Positions 51,084 through 59,260 of a stretch of DNA of 64,000 bases are shown here, piece after piece. The notes under the pieces were generated by a model, which had not been told where the DNA came from, searched no databases, and worked only from the letters and a program-made list of their open reading frames with translations. The translations under genes were made by a program, and so were the position numbers. Numbering within the stretch: the first letter of the stretch is position 1; each line of letters begins with the position of its first letter. Source of the stretch: Micavibrio sp. (GTDB lineage Bacteria; Pseudomonadota; Alphaproteobacteria; Micavibrionales; UBA2020); assembly GCA_028283745.1 (NCBI GenBank), contig JAPWJZ010000002.1:1-64000 (forward strand). Direction: 5' to 3'.

Positions 51084-52784
51084 ATGACGCTGCCGTGGAT
51101 GTATCCATATCCCCCGCCCGACCCCGAACCGCGCCCCCTGCGCGCGGCTGATTTATCGCGCGAGCTGCTGGATGCCATTGAACGCCGCGACCACGATAAA
51201 GCGCGGCGCGTTTTTGACCGCGCCTTCTGGGATAAAATTGATTTCAAGCCGGATGCCTACCATTTGCTGCAGGCCGCGCGGCAGGGCGACCGCAAGCTTG
51301 TCTCCATGCTCGCGTCCTACGGCGCGCACTGGACCGATGAAGAAGCAGCCCTCGCAAAACGCCTGATCACGCCGGACCGCTGGCAGGCCATTGAAGGCCC
51401 GTTGAAAAACGCCGGCATTCGCACCGTGTTCGATGCGGCCGCGCTGCTGTCGCCGGGCATTATGCCGTCCATCCGCTTTGCGCACCGCGCGGCGACGGAA
51501 GCGCAGGAACGCGGCTTGCCGGGCGCGGTCACCGCCACGCGCGAACTGCACAAAATTGTTTCCACCAGCTTTACCGCCGCCGTGCTGGCGAATGACCAGA
51601 TGCAGGCGCGCGAAATTTTGCGCTACCGCGATGCGAAGCTTGGCAACGGCATCACGAGCCTGCTCGATGTGGCGCAGGAAACAGAGCAGCTGGTGCGCGA
51701 CGGACGCCTTTCCGCGCACCTTGCCTTGCGCTTCCTTGACCGCCTGCAGGGCATGAACCTTGGCGTGAAGCCGCTTGAAGTATCGATGCTGATGATGTTC
51801 CTTGCCCCCGAAATTGTGCAGGAGCTGGACAAGCGAAAATTGCTGGCGGAAAACCAGCCGGTCGCCCGCCGCGATGTGCTGGACAACTGGACCGGCCTTC
51901 AGGAAAGCATTCCCTTTGCAGGCGGCCAGACGCTGCAGATCAGCCCCGCATCGGTGTCGCGCCGCCGCAACCAGTTCAATGAAATGGCCAAAGTGCTTTT
52001 CAAGAAACCCTTGAGCGAACGTGAAGCCGATTATTTCGTGCGCCTGCATGAAACACGCAGCGGCATGACCCCCGACGGGCTGAAGGATGCGGAAGAAAAG
52101 CTGCTGGGCCTCGGCTTTTTCGATGCGCCCGCCTTTAATGCCGAACGCATGCGCCGCCTTGCGGCGATTATTCCGCTGCAGGATGAAAAACTGTCAAAGG
52201 CCTTCAACAGCCGCGCCCTGCGCCTGACTATTCGCGACATGGGCGCTGAAAAGCTTATCAACGACAAAAAATTCCCGCTGCTGCTGGAAGCGCATGCCCT
52301 GGGCGCCTATAAAGCCACGGCGGCGGAAACCGCGCGCATTGTGAAATACCTTGCCGGCAAAACACAAAAAGATGTCGTGACCCCCGAAACGGTTGCTGCG
52401 CTGGCGACGCTGAAGGACGCTGGCGCAGATTTTTCTGCCATTGACCCCATGCAATACCTTGGCCGGCGCGCACCGGGCCTTGCGAAGGTGCTGCTGGACC
52501 TTGACATTGTCACGCCGGAGCATTTCGATGTTACGGCAGTATCGCGCAAAATGGGCGGCACGCTGAACCTGTTCCTGAAGAACGCCGACAAGGCCTATGC
52601 CTATACCGAATTCACCTGCCAGCTGATCCTTGAAATTACCGCGCCTGAAACCTATAAGCCGCGCCGCGGCGCCCATACGGAAAACTACCAGACGCAATTT
52701 ATTGCCGAGTGGGCCAGAAATTTAAGCAAGCGCCCCAGTACCTTCACCTATAAACGCCGCGGCCCCAAGGCGGGCGGCGGGTAA
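51084..52784 (+). CDS. Large helical-repeat protein, ankyrin-related
   Basis: A 566-residue soluble protein with no signal peptide. The N-terminus has degenerate ankyrin-like helices ('LLDAIERRDHDKARRVFDRAFWDKIDFKPDAYHLLQAARQGDRKLVSMLASYGAHW'), and a similar stretch recurs near residues 445-490 ('VAALATLKDAGADFSAIDPMQYLGRRAPGLAKVLLDLDIV'). The centre is alpha-helical with no family I recognise. The C-terminus is basic (RPSTFTYKRRGPKAGGG). Scattered helical repeats, size and neighbourhood would suit an effector, but nothing is diagnostic. Monocistronic with its own promoter. Confidence 0.7.
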   Translation: MTLPWMYPYPPPDPEPRPLRAADLSRELLDAIERRDHDKARRVFDRAFWDKIDFKPDAYHLLQAARQGDRKLVSMLASYGAHWTDEEAALAKRLITPDRWQAIEGPLKNAGIRTVFDAAALLSPGIMPSIRFAHRAATEAQERGLPGAVTATRELHKIVSTSFTAAVLANDQMQAREILRYRDAKLGNGITSLLDVAQETEQLVRDGRLSAHLALRFLDRLQGMNLGVKPLEVSMLMMFLAPEIVQELDKRKLLAENQPVARRDVLDNWTGLQESIPFAGGQTLQISPASVSRRRNQFNEMAKVLFKKPLSEREADYFVRLHETRSGMTPDGLKDAEEKLLGLGFFDAPAFNAERMRRLAAIIPLQDEKLSKAFNSRALRLTIRDMGAEKLINDKKFPLLLEAHALGAYKATAAETARIVKYLAGKTQKDVVTPETVAALATLKDAGADFSAIDPMQYLGRRAPGLAKVLLDLDIVTPEHFDVTAVSRKMGGTLNLFLKNADKAYAYTEFTCQLILEITAPETYKPRRGAHTENYQTQFIAEWARNLSKRPSTFTYKRRGPKAGGG

Positions 52785-52844
52785 CGGCGGCTTTTAAATT
52801 GCACGCCGCACGCCTATACTGAACAGCAGGGGATGGGCAGCATC

Positions 52845-53193
52845 ATGAAGAACGATCCGGACAAGAAAAAACTTCCACTGAAGCAGCGCCTGAAGGCGGC
52901 CTTCAACGGCGTTTCGCGCAAGGACATCGGCGGCATTGCCCGTGATACCTTGAAAGACCTGCGCCGCCCGAAGGAAATTGGCCTGCTTGTCGTCTCCAGC
53001 TTTTATTCCCGGCGGCTGGATTGGCTACGGTGCTTACCGTGTGGCCAAATACCGCTACAGCCACAAAGCCACGAACGACGATACCGCGCAAAACCCGCCC
53101 GTGCCGGAGGCCGCAAAGCCGGAATCACCCGATCAAAAATCGGTCAGCCGCAAGCGGCTCTGCCCTTTAAGCCCGCGCAAGCCGAAACTGTGA
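52845..53193 (+). pseudogene. Frameshifted copy of the small membrane protein at 53343
   Basis: The first half ('LKQRLKAAFNGV..IGGIARDTLKDLRRPKEIGLLVVSS') matches the intact gene 500 bp downstream ('LRQRCRTAFQNVAK..GVVKDTAKDLRTMKELGIFLTAS'). The match then continues in another frame ('FIPGGWIGYGAYRVAKYRY' versus 'IIPGGWIGYGTYRITKYRL'). Dropping one T from the run TTTT at 53001-53004 restores the full protein (about 115 residues). It is either a genuine pseudogene or a single-base sequencing error in a homopolymer. Confidence 0.8.
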
Positions 53194-53260
53194 AGCCCGC
53201 TTTTTTTGCGTGAAATGCCCTTGATATAAAACGGCATTTTTTTCATTTTCCAAATAATTG

Positions 53261-53288
53261 TTGTTTTATAACCTGGTTATTTGATATA
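53261..53288 (+). promoter_or_regulatory. Promoter with palindrome in the spacer
   Basis: TTGTTT (53261-53266), 16-bp spacer, GATATA (53283-53288). The spacer contains the perfect palindrome ATAACC-T-GGTTAT (53268-53280), a likely repressor site. Confidence 0.5.
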
Positions 53289-53342
53289 AACATCTCTTGG
53301 CCGCAACCCATGCGGACCTTACCAGAGGATGTTGAAGTCATT

Positions 53343-53738
53343 ATGACTGACGAAACCAAAACCACGCTTCCCGAAACCAAAACCACCCCGGCCGCCAGCC
53401 TGCCTGCCGACATTACCCTCACCAACGATAACCAGAAAAAGCTGAGCCTGCGCCAGCGCTGCCGCACCGCGTTCCAGAACGTGGCGAAGCGCGAATGGAC
53501 CGGCGTGGTAAAAGACACCGCCAAGGATTTGCGCACCATGAAGGAGCTTGGCATTTTCCTGACCGCGAGCATTATTCCCGGCGGCTGGATTGGCTATGGC
53601 ACCTACCGCATTACCAAATACCGCCTGAAAAAGGGCGACAACGACAATACCCCCGCCGCCGCGCCGCAAGACAACAACGACAACGCAAAAAAAGCGGCGC
53701 CGAAGAAATTCAAAAGATTCAGAGGCCCGAAGGTTTAA
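53343..53738 (+). CDS. Small single-pass membrane protein (intact copy)
   Basis: A 131-residue protein; the start at 53343 (MTDETKTT) is preferred because the promoter lies at 53261-53288 and an upstream ATG (53310) has no ribosome site. The N-terminus is Thr/Pro-rich with 'TNDNQKK'. A helical domain and one hydrophobic stretch 'ELGIFLTASIIPGGWIGYGTYRITKYR' follow. The tail is 'GDNDNTPAAAPQDNNDNAKKAAPKKFKRFRGPKV'-like, acidic then strongly basic, here split into segments by NDN motifs. Function unknown; a tandem duplicate upstream is frameshifted. Confidence 0.7.
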   Translation: MTDETKTTLPETKTTPAASLPADITLTNDNQKKLSLRQRCRTAFQNVAKREWTGVVKDTAKDLRTMKELGIFLTASIIPGGWIGYGTYRITKYRLKKGDNDNTPAAAPQDNNDNAKKAAPKKFKRFRGPKV

Positions 53739-53763
53739 TCAACCATTCCGCCGCCCGAATTTA

Positions 53764-53797
53764 AAAAAAGCGTTTCCTTTCGGGAACGCTTTTTTTT
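53764..53797. terminator. Bidirectional terminator
   Basis: AAAAAAGCGTTTCC and GGGAACGCTTTTTTT around a short TTTC loop, with a T-run on both strands. Confidence 0.9.
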
Positions 53798-53818
53798 GGT
53801 GGTGCATTGGACTGAACG

Positions 53819-53876
53819 GGAGACGCAAGAATTTCATGACCTTCCGGTCGATCAAATCTTTGCGTCTCCTTTTTTT
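53819..53876 (+). terminator. Second, branched terminator-like hairpin
   Basis: Ten-base arms GGAGACGCAA (53819-53828) and TTGCGTCTCC (53860-53869) enclose a small inner hairpin (GACC-TTCC-GGTC near 53838-53849), followed by seven T residues. It stands 20 bp after another complete terminator, with no gene between. Confidence 0.7.
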
Positions 53877-53908
53877 ATGCCTGATTTCAAATACTGCCCG
53901 CGGAAGGT

Positions 53909-55117
53909 TCAAGCCTTGCCGCGTTTTGGCGGTTTCGGCTCCGGAATAACGGGGCGCACCGGCAAGGCCGCTTCCGGCAGGCCCGTCGGCGGCAATGGCG
54001 CGGGCGGCTTTGGCGGCAGCATCATGTCGGGGAATTTTTGCGTGGCCGCAAAGTCCAGCAGGCTCACCCAGGCAAAACGCGCGGCGGCGTAGCGTGACTG
54101 CACCTTGTCAAAATCCGCCTTTACATCCGCATCCACCGCGCCGGTTTTGTCGAGGGATGAAAAATCCGCATTCGTCCAGTCGGCCAACGCGGCGGGGTCA
54201 ACCCCCGGCGTCAGCCCTGCGGTGGCCACGCGGCGCATGTTGCGGGCATATTCCGCGTCCGGCGTCGGGTTCAGCAAACGCTCGTTGAACAAAATGCCAA
54301 GACCGGGGTAATCCACCACGTAGCCCCAGCCGTTGTCGAGGTCATCGACGAAGCTGCGGTCATAGCCTTGCGCATGCACGTGCTTGAATGTGCGCCCCAG
54401 CAGCTTCGAATACGCATCGCCCACGGGCATCGCCGCACGGTCATTGCTGTAGTTTTGCAAAAGGCAGGCATAGCCGCCGCGGTTGTCACAGTTTTTACGG
54501 CTGCCAAGGTTCAGGGTTTTGCCGGTGGCTTTTTCGTACTCGTAGGCGAAATGAATTTCAAAGGCGAAGCAGTCTGCTTCCTGTATGCGGCGCTTCACCC
54601 ATTCGCGTTGCGGGTCCAGCTTCATGCGGTTGGTGTGCAGTTGCCGCTCGTGCCACGAATGGCGAATTTCATGCGCCAGCGTGATCATGATTTCATCATG
54701 GCTTTTCACGTCGCCGTTCAGCAAAATGCGCGTTGAATAATTGCGGCCCTTGAACATCAGGTTATCATTCGGGTTCGGGTCCATGACCTTGGAATCCGAC
54801 ATGACAATGCGGATATTTTCATCCGCCGCGAATTGCAGCAGCGCGCGGCCCAGCGGCGTTTTGCGCATGCTGCCTTCAATCACCTGCAGCCGTTCTTTTG
54901 ATGTGGCATAGGCGCTATCCACGGGCGCCGCCGCTTTTGCGGCCTTCAGGGGAATGGCCTTGGCGGGCGGCATGACCTGCACGGTCGGCGGGGACGGCTG
55001 CGGCGGCGCATCCTGCGCGCGCGACGGCGTGCCGCCTGCCACCAGCGTAAAGGCGGCGGCGAGGGTAATACAACCGCGCTTCAGGGTTTGCGCAAAGCCC
55101 CGTTTTGCCGGTGCCAT
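53909..55117 (-). CDS. Exported HExxH metallopeptidase-like protein, second of pair
   Basis: A 402-residue protein with signal peptide (ITLAAAFTLVAGGTPSRA). The putative zinc site is 'MITLAHEIRHSWHERQL' (HExxH), with 'EADCFAFEIHFAYEYEKATGKTLNLGSR' about 35 residues later as source of a third ligand. A Cys-containing loop 'RKNCDNRGGYACLL' may be disulfide-bonded. The C-terminus is Pro-rich ('MMLPPKPPAPLPPTG'). Clearly a paralogue of the gene upstream, whose stop it overlaps by one base (TAATG). Substrate unknown; the protein would act in the periplasm or outside the cell. Confidence 0.8.
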   Translation of the reverse strand: MAPAKRGFAQTLKRGCITLAAAFTLVAGGTPSRAQDAPPQPSPPTVQVMPPAKAIPLKAAKAAAPVDSAYATSKERLQVIEGSMRKTPLGRALLQFAADENIRIVMSDSKVMDPNPNDNLMFKGRNYSTRILLNGDVKSHDEIMITLAHEIRHSWHERQLHTNRMKLDPQREWVKRRIQEADCFAFEIHFAYEYEKATGKTLNLGSRKNCDNRGGYACLLQNYSNDRAAMPVGDAYSKLLGRTFKHVHAQGYDRSFVDDLDNGWGYVVDYPGLGILFNERLLNPTPDAEYARNMRRVATAGLTPGVDPAALADWTNADFSSLDKTGAVDADVKADFDKVQSRYAAARFAWVSLLDFAATQKFPDMMLPPKPPAPLPPTGLPEAALPVRPVIPEPKPPKRGKA

Positions 55118-56385
55118 TACGCACCCCCCGGTTGTTTCGGCACAACCGGCGGGGCGGGTGACAGCTTTACCGGCACCATGGGCGAAACATTGGTGGACGG
55201 CACATCCAGCGGCGGCGTTCCCGCATTCGGCACGCTAATTTGGAGCGGCGGGGTTTTTATATCCAGCTGAATTTTATTCGTCAGCGCGGCCTGGTAGTTA
55301 TCAAATGCGGCACGGGCTTCGGCGAATTTGTTTTCGCTCGCCTTCAGTTTTTCTGCGCCGGCGTCATCCTCCCCGCCGGTTTTGGCAAGCGACTGTAAAT
55401 CGAGCGGCGTCCAGCCCGCAAAAGCCGAACGGTCGGATGCAGGGTTGATGCCGACAGTGACAATACGGCGCATGGCATCGGTATAATCCGCCTCGCTTGC
55501 GGGGTTGCTCCATTCGGCGCTGTAAAGGTAGCCGATGGCAGGACGCTTGACGATATCGCCGTACGTATCCAGCTGGTCTTTCAGGAAGTCGCTGTCGTAA
55601 TCAAGCCCATGCACATGCACAAAGGCTTTTTCGAGCAGCTTTTCGTAGGCATCGGGCGCGGCCATGCCGCCATCGCGCCAGCCGCGGTAACTTTCCACCA
55701 GGCACAGGTAGCCATCGCCCGCGCAGGCATTGGCGCGGTTGCCGAGGTTTAATTTTTTGCCCGTCGCCTGTTCGTATTCGTAGCCGAAATGCACTTCAAA
55801 TGAAAACGCATCCGCTTCTTCGATGCGGTCGCGGATCCACTGGCGTTTCGGCTCCAGCTCCAGCGCGTCCGCCTTTGCAATGCGCTTGTGCCAGGAATGG
55901 CGCAGTTCATGCGCCAGCGTCAGCATAATCGCGTCATCGTTCGAGACATCGCCGTTCAGCAAAATATGGTCGCCGAAGTTAAGCCCGCTGAAGGTGATTT
56001 TGTCGGCGGAGTTATCATCCATCGCCGAACCTCTGGACAGGCGGATGGCGATTTTTTCATCCTCCGCGAATTTCAGCAAATCTTGCCCCAGCTGCGTTTT
56101 GCGCATGTGGTCCTCAACCAGTTGCAGGCGTGCATCGGAATATTTGTAGGGGGTTTTAGGCGCGGGCTTGGCACTATTCGCATCGCCAACCGTTGTGCCG
56201 TTCACGGCCGCTTCGGCGGGCATGGTGAAGGCCGATGTCATGGGCTGGCGCGCCGGGTGCTGCTGCAATTGCGCTGCCGCCGCATTGAAGCTGAACGTCA
56301 TGCTGATGGCAGTCGCCGCCGTTAGCGCAATGCGCCTGGCGGTGCGGTTGAATTTTTTGCGGAAGTCCTTGAAGAGATGTGTCAT
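55117..56385 (-). CDS. Exported HExxH metallopeptidase-like protein, first of pair
   Basis: A 422-residue paralogue of the next gene. Signal peptide 'RRIALTAATAISMTFSFNAAAA'. The motifs line up: 'IMLTLAHELRHSWHKRI' (HExxH), 'EEADAFSFEVHFGYEYEQATGKKLNLGNR', and the Cys loop 'NRANACAGDGYLCLV'. Both proteins have a ~90-residue N-terminal part with 'SDARLQLVEDHMRKTQLGQDLLKFAEDEKIAIRLSRGS' (ERLQVIEGSMRKTPLGRALLQFAADENIRIVMSDSK in the other). The C-terminus is a Pro-rich tail. The pair forms an operon headed by this gene. Confidence 0.8.
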   Translation of the reverse strand: MTHLFKDFRKKFNRTARRIALTAATAISMTFSFNAAAAQLQQHPARQPMTSAFTMPAEAAVNGTTVGDANSAKPAPKTPYKYSDARLQLVEDHMRKTQLGQDLLKFAEDEKIAIRLSRGSAMDDNSADKITFSGLNFGDHILLNGDVSNDDAIMLTLAHELRHSWHKRIAKADALELEPKRQWIRDRIEEADAFSFEVHFGYEYEQATGKKLNLGNRANACAGDGYLCLVESYRGWRDGGMAAPDAYEKLLEKAFVHVHGLDYDSDFLKDQLDTYGDIVKRPAIGYLYSAEWSNPASEADYTDAMRRIVTVGINPASDRSAFAGWTPLDLQSLAKTGGEDDAGAEKLKASENKFAEARAAFDNYQAALTNKIQLDIKTPPLQISVPNAGTPPLDVPSTNVSPMVPVKLSPAPPVVPKQPGGA

Positions 56386-56802
56386 CGCGGCACCGCTGGA
56401 TTGGCGCCGTATTGCAGTGTTTCAGTCCACCCTCCCCGCCCCGTCAGCATGACTGCCATGGGGATATCCTTTCAATGTGGTGCCGTGTCGTGCCGTTCAA
56501 GAACGCAAGGTACATTGGAATAGTCAGGGAGATATGACTGTAGCAAACAGGCAGCCGAGGACAAGCCGCTGATTGCGCCCCGTATGCATTTGATTCGCCG
56601 TCGTTCAAAATTAAATGCTCATTTTGAGCATTTAATAAAGGTTATGGCCAATATCTGAACACTGTTTTACGAATTAATATCATTATAAATCAAACAATTA
56701 AATAAACACGCCGGATGCCGTGATTTTTCCGTTAACCAAATCTGCGGTACAATGAGGCCGTGGAGAAATCGACCAAGCTGAACAGCAAAAAGGAAGAGCC
56801 CC
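56386..56802. other. 417-bp divergent intergenic region
   Basis: No supported gene. It contains the palindrome at 56611-56635 (next entry), AT-rich DNA on both sides of it and an AAGGAAGAG ribosome site for the plus-strand gene at 56803. Confidence 0.5.
56611..56635. promoter_or_regulatory. Perfect 11-base palindrome resembling the nadA operators
   Basis: TTAAATGCTCA (56611-56621), TTT, TGAGCATTTAA (56625-56635). The core TGCTC-N5-GAGCA is that of the boxes at 6521-6592, about 50 kb away. It stands 168 bp before the plus-strand gene at 56803 and 226 bp before the minus-strand pair. Confidence 0.55.
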
Positions 56803-57357
56803 ATGCAAAACACGACAAGAAACAATACGAGACATGATAAAGCCCCCGGCACCAAAACCCCCGCCCCGGCCCTGAAAGCCGATTTTGAGGCAGAGGGCCG
56901 CGCAGATGCTGCCGCGACGGAAGCCGATGACGAGCGCCGCCTTGAAAGCGAGCTGGAGCAATTGCTGAACATGATGGGCACGCTGACCAGCTGCGCCCCC
57001 GAAGTGCAGGCGCAGAACGATGAACAGGTGCGCACGCTGATGCTGTCACTGACCGAAGGCGCGATGAAGCAGGAGAAATTCAAGCGCGAGGCGCAGGAAA
57101 CGGCAGGCCGCAAAAAGCCGCTGGCGGAAACGCGCATCAAAACGCGCAAGCCCCGTTACCGCATGAAAAAGCAAAGCCGCTTCATGGCGCCGACTGATAA
57201 AACATCGGACAAAATGCAGGAATTTTTAAACGCCAGCCAGCCGTTGGTTACGGCTTGCGTTGCTGCGGCTTTTGCGGAGCAGACTGCGGCGCGCCGGCTT
57301 GATTGTCGTTCCGCGGCTGAAGCGCAGGCGCCGATGCCACGCCCGCTTCCCGCATAA
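56803..57357 (+). CDS. Small charged hypothetical protein
   Basis: A 184-residue soluble protein; the start at 56803 follows GGAAGAG. The N-terminal half is acidic and helical ('AATEADDERRLESELEQLLNMMGTL'); the second half is basic ('GRKKPLAETRIKTRKPRYRMKKQSRFM'). No family recognised. Its last 110 bp overlap the 3' end of the convergent HAD gene. The overlap encodes the final ~36 residues here and the disordered tail of the HAD protein. Confidence 0.6.
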   Translation: MQNTTRNNTRHDKAPGTKTPAPALKADFEAEGRADAAATEADDERRLESELEQLLNMMGTLTSCAPEVQAQNDEQVRTLMLSLTEGAMKQEKFKREAQETAGRKKPLAETRIKTRKPRYRMKKQSRFMAPTDKTSDKMQEFLNASQPLVTACVAAAFAEQTAARRLDCRSAAEAQAPMPRPLPA

Positions 57358-58033
57358 TCTTTGCCGCCGCATCCAGCACGTTGGTAAATGAAGCAACGCC
57401 GTTTTCCGGCAGCTTCAGACCGGCCATTTCACGGCCCGCCCAGTTTTGCGCGTTGATGTGAATGGCGGACATGCCGGCTTCCAGCGCCGGATGCACGTCT
57501 GACCGCAGCGAATCCCCGATCATCACGGCATCGGCGGGCTTTAGGCCTGCCTTGGCCAGCACGTGTTCAAACACGGCGCGGTCTTTTTCCGGCACGATAT
57601 AAATTTCTTCAAACAGGTGCGCAAACGCAAGCTTGGCAATGCGGCCCTGCTGCACATCATCATCGCCTGCGGTGACAAGGAAAAGGCGGAAGTGCTTTGA
57701 CAGTTCGGTAACGGCTTCAACCGCGCCGGCCTTCAGCTGCGCTTCGCGGGCATAGACATTATAGGCAAGGCCGCGGGCTTCATCCACCAGCGCGTCGGTG
57801 GCATTCGGCACCAGCTTCAGCAGCGTATTTTCAAACGCCTGCGGCAGCATTTCCTTGCCGTAGCCGAAGTGCGTGAACAGGTCGACTTCAAAGGCGCGCA
57901 GCGTTTCGACAACGTCTTTTTCAGGGAAGGTGCCAAAGCGATTCACCAGCTGCGCCAGTTCCACATGCGCATCTTCATACAGCACTTGCGTTTCGAGGAG
58001 CGTATTGTCCATGTCGAACATCACAGCTTTCAT
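57248..58033 (-). CDS. HAD-superfamily hydrolase
   Basis: A 261-residue phosphatase-like protein. Motif I is 'VMFDMDNTLLET', motif II the Thr in 'LFLVTAGDD', motif III the Lys in 'IVPEKDRAVFEHVL', and motif IV 'AVMIGDSLRSDVHPALEAG'. The helical cap between motifs I and II marks subfamily I (phosphoglycolate-phosphatase type). The start at 58033 (MKAVMFDMD) follows AAGGA; earlier starts lack a ribosome site. The last ~40 residues (after 'AAKIMREAGV') are a Pro/Gln/Ala tail with 'RNDNQAG', beyond the normal end of the family. Substrate unknown. Confidence 0.9.
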   Translation of the reverse strand: MKAVMFDMDNTLLETQVLYEDAHVELAQLVNRFGTFPEKDVVETLRAFEVDLFTHFGYGKEMLPQAFENTLLKLVPNATDALVDEARGLAYNVYAREAQLKAGAVEAVTELSKHFRLFLVTAGDDDVQQGRIAKLAFAHLFEEIYIVPEKDRAVFEHVLAKAGLKPADAVMIGDSLRSDVHPALEAGMSAIHINAQNWAGREMAGLKLPENGVASFTNVLDAAAKIMREAGVASAPALQPRNDNQAGAPQSAPQKPQQRKP

Positions 58034-58183
58034 CGCGGGGACCATCCTTAACGTGTTCATCGGGTTATGTATTGTTTTAGAATCCTGTTTTAGCAAAAAC
58101 ATTCTGGCAAGAATAGCGTTAACTAAATTTTAACTATTTACAAGGTAATCAACCATTTACACTGTTTTAATTGCCATATTTTT

Positions 58184-58212
58184 TTGACTCTTTTTAGATC
58201 ATCGGATAAACT
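58184..58212 (+). promoter_or_regulatory. Sigma-70 promoter for ankyrin gene at 58284
   Basis: TTGACT (58184-58189), 17-bp spacer, TAAACT (58207-58212), then a ~65-base leader containing a GC-rich hairpin-like CCCGGGGCAGCCGGG. Confidence 0.65.
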
Positions 58213-58283
58213 TTAGGTACTTGGACACCTTTAAGCATGGCCCGGGGCAGCCGGGTAAACAGTAAGCTTGAAAGAGGGTTTCA

Positions 58284-59189
58284 ATGGATCTGCACGGCGC
58301 TTTCAGCACCGCCTCCAACCAAGGGGCACAGGCAGGCCATTTCCAGCTTCACTTCAATGCAACAACGGGAAAAATCATGACCGACGCCGCCGACAAAAAA
58401 GACGATCTTCGGGATACGCCCGCCGCATCCGCCTTCACGGCTTTGCAGCCCGCCCCCAAAGGCGGCCTTTTGAATAACGCCGAAATTTCCAAAGATGAAA
58501 TGTCGGACGAATTGTTCGCCGCCGTGCGCGCCGGCAATGTAACCCGCGCCCGCGAATTGATGCGTGACGGCGCAGACATTAACCGCCCCGAGCCGAACGG
58601 CACGACGCTGCTGATGGTGGCCGTGACCGAACAGCAAAAAGACATTGCGCAGGACCTGCTGGCCCGCAAAGACCTGCGCCTTGACGGGCAGGACGACCTT
58701 GGCATGACGGCGTTGATGCTGGCATCCACCAACGGCAACATCGAACTGGCAAAACTGCTGCTGGACGCGATGGCCAGCACCGAGCTGATGAACATGGAGG
58801 GCGACACCGCCGATGATATCGCCCGTGCCCGCGGCAACTTCGCATTGGCCGAGCTGATTGTGCAAAAGCAGCGCCAGCGCCAGGCGGTGGAAGATGCCTA
58901 CCAGCACAAAGCCCACAAGATTGCCGAACGTGAGGCCGAGGCGGAAGGCCGAGCTTTACGCGCAATTTTCGGCGGCGAGCGTGAGCCGGAAAAAGTTGAC
59001 CTCTTCGCCGCATCCTCTCCTTCGGAAGAAGCGCCCGTGACGCTGATGGGCCGCATGTCAAAATTCTTCGGCATTTCCAAATTCTTTGGCAACAGCGCGG
59101 AGAATGCGCCCGCGCCGAATGCGGCTCCCGGCCTTTCCGCCGGTACGCAGGTATTGAACTTCATCAAAAAATTCAGCCCCGGCGTTTAA
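58284..59189 (+). CDS. Ankyrin-repeat protein with helical C-terminus
   Basis: A 301-residue protein. The start at 58284 follows AGAGGG; an internal start at 58377 (MTDAADKK) is possible. About three ankyrin repeats lie at residues about 70-180 ('LFAAVRAGNVTRARELMRDGADINRPEPNGTTLLMVAVTEQQKDIAQDLLARKDLRL', 'DDLGMTALMLASTNGNIELAKLLLDAM'). A long charged helix follows ('ELIVQKQRQRQAVEDAYQHKAHKIAEREAEAEGRALRAIFGG'). The end is hydrophobic/basic ('MGRMSKFFGISKFFG', 'VLNFIKKFSPGV'), possibly amphipathic and membrane-binding. The shared [KRH]-[TP]-[VIL]-x-F motif is absent. Confidence 0.85.
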   Translation: MDLHGAFSTASNQGAQAGHFQLHFNATTGKIMTDAADKKDDLRDTPAASAFTALQPAPKGGLLNNAEISKDEMSDELFAAVRAGNVTRARELMRDGADINRPEPNGTTLLMVAVTEQQKDIAQDLLARKDLRLDGQDDLGMTALMLASTNGNIELAKLLLDAMASTELMNMEGDTADDIARARGNFALAELIVQKQRQRQAVEDAYQHKAHKIAEREAEAEGRALRAIFGGEREPEKVDLFAASSPSEEAPVTLMGRMSKFFGISKFFGNSAENAPAPNAAPGLSAGTQVLNFIKKFSPGV

Positions 59190-59206
59190 AGCCCGCAAGG
59201 CGCAAT

Positions 59207-59242
59207 TAAAAAAACCGCCGTTGATGAAGCGGCGGTTTTTTT
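59207..59242. terminator. Bidirectional terminator
   Basis: AAAAAAACCGCCG and CGGCGGTTTTTTT around a nine-base loop, between the ankyrin gene and the convergent gene at 59261. Confidence 0.92.
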
Positions 59243-59260
59243 ATGAATTTTTAAAGGCGC

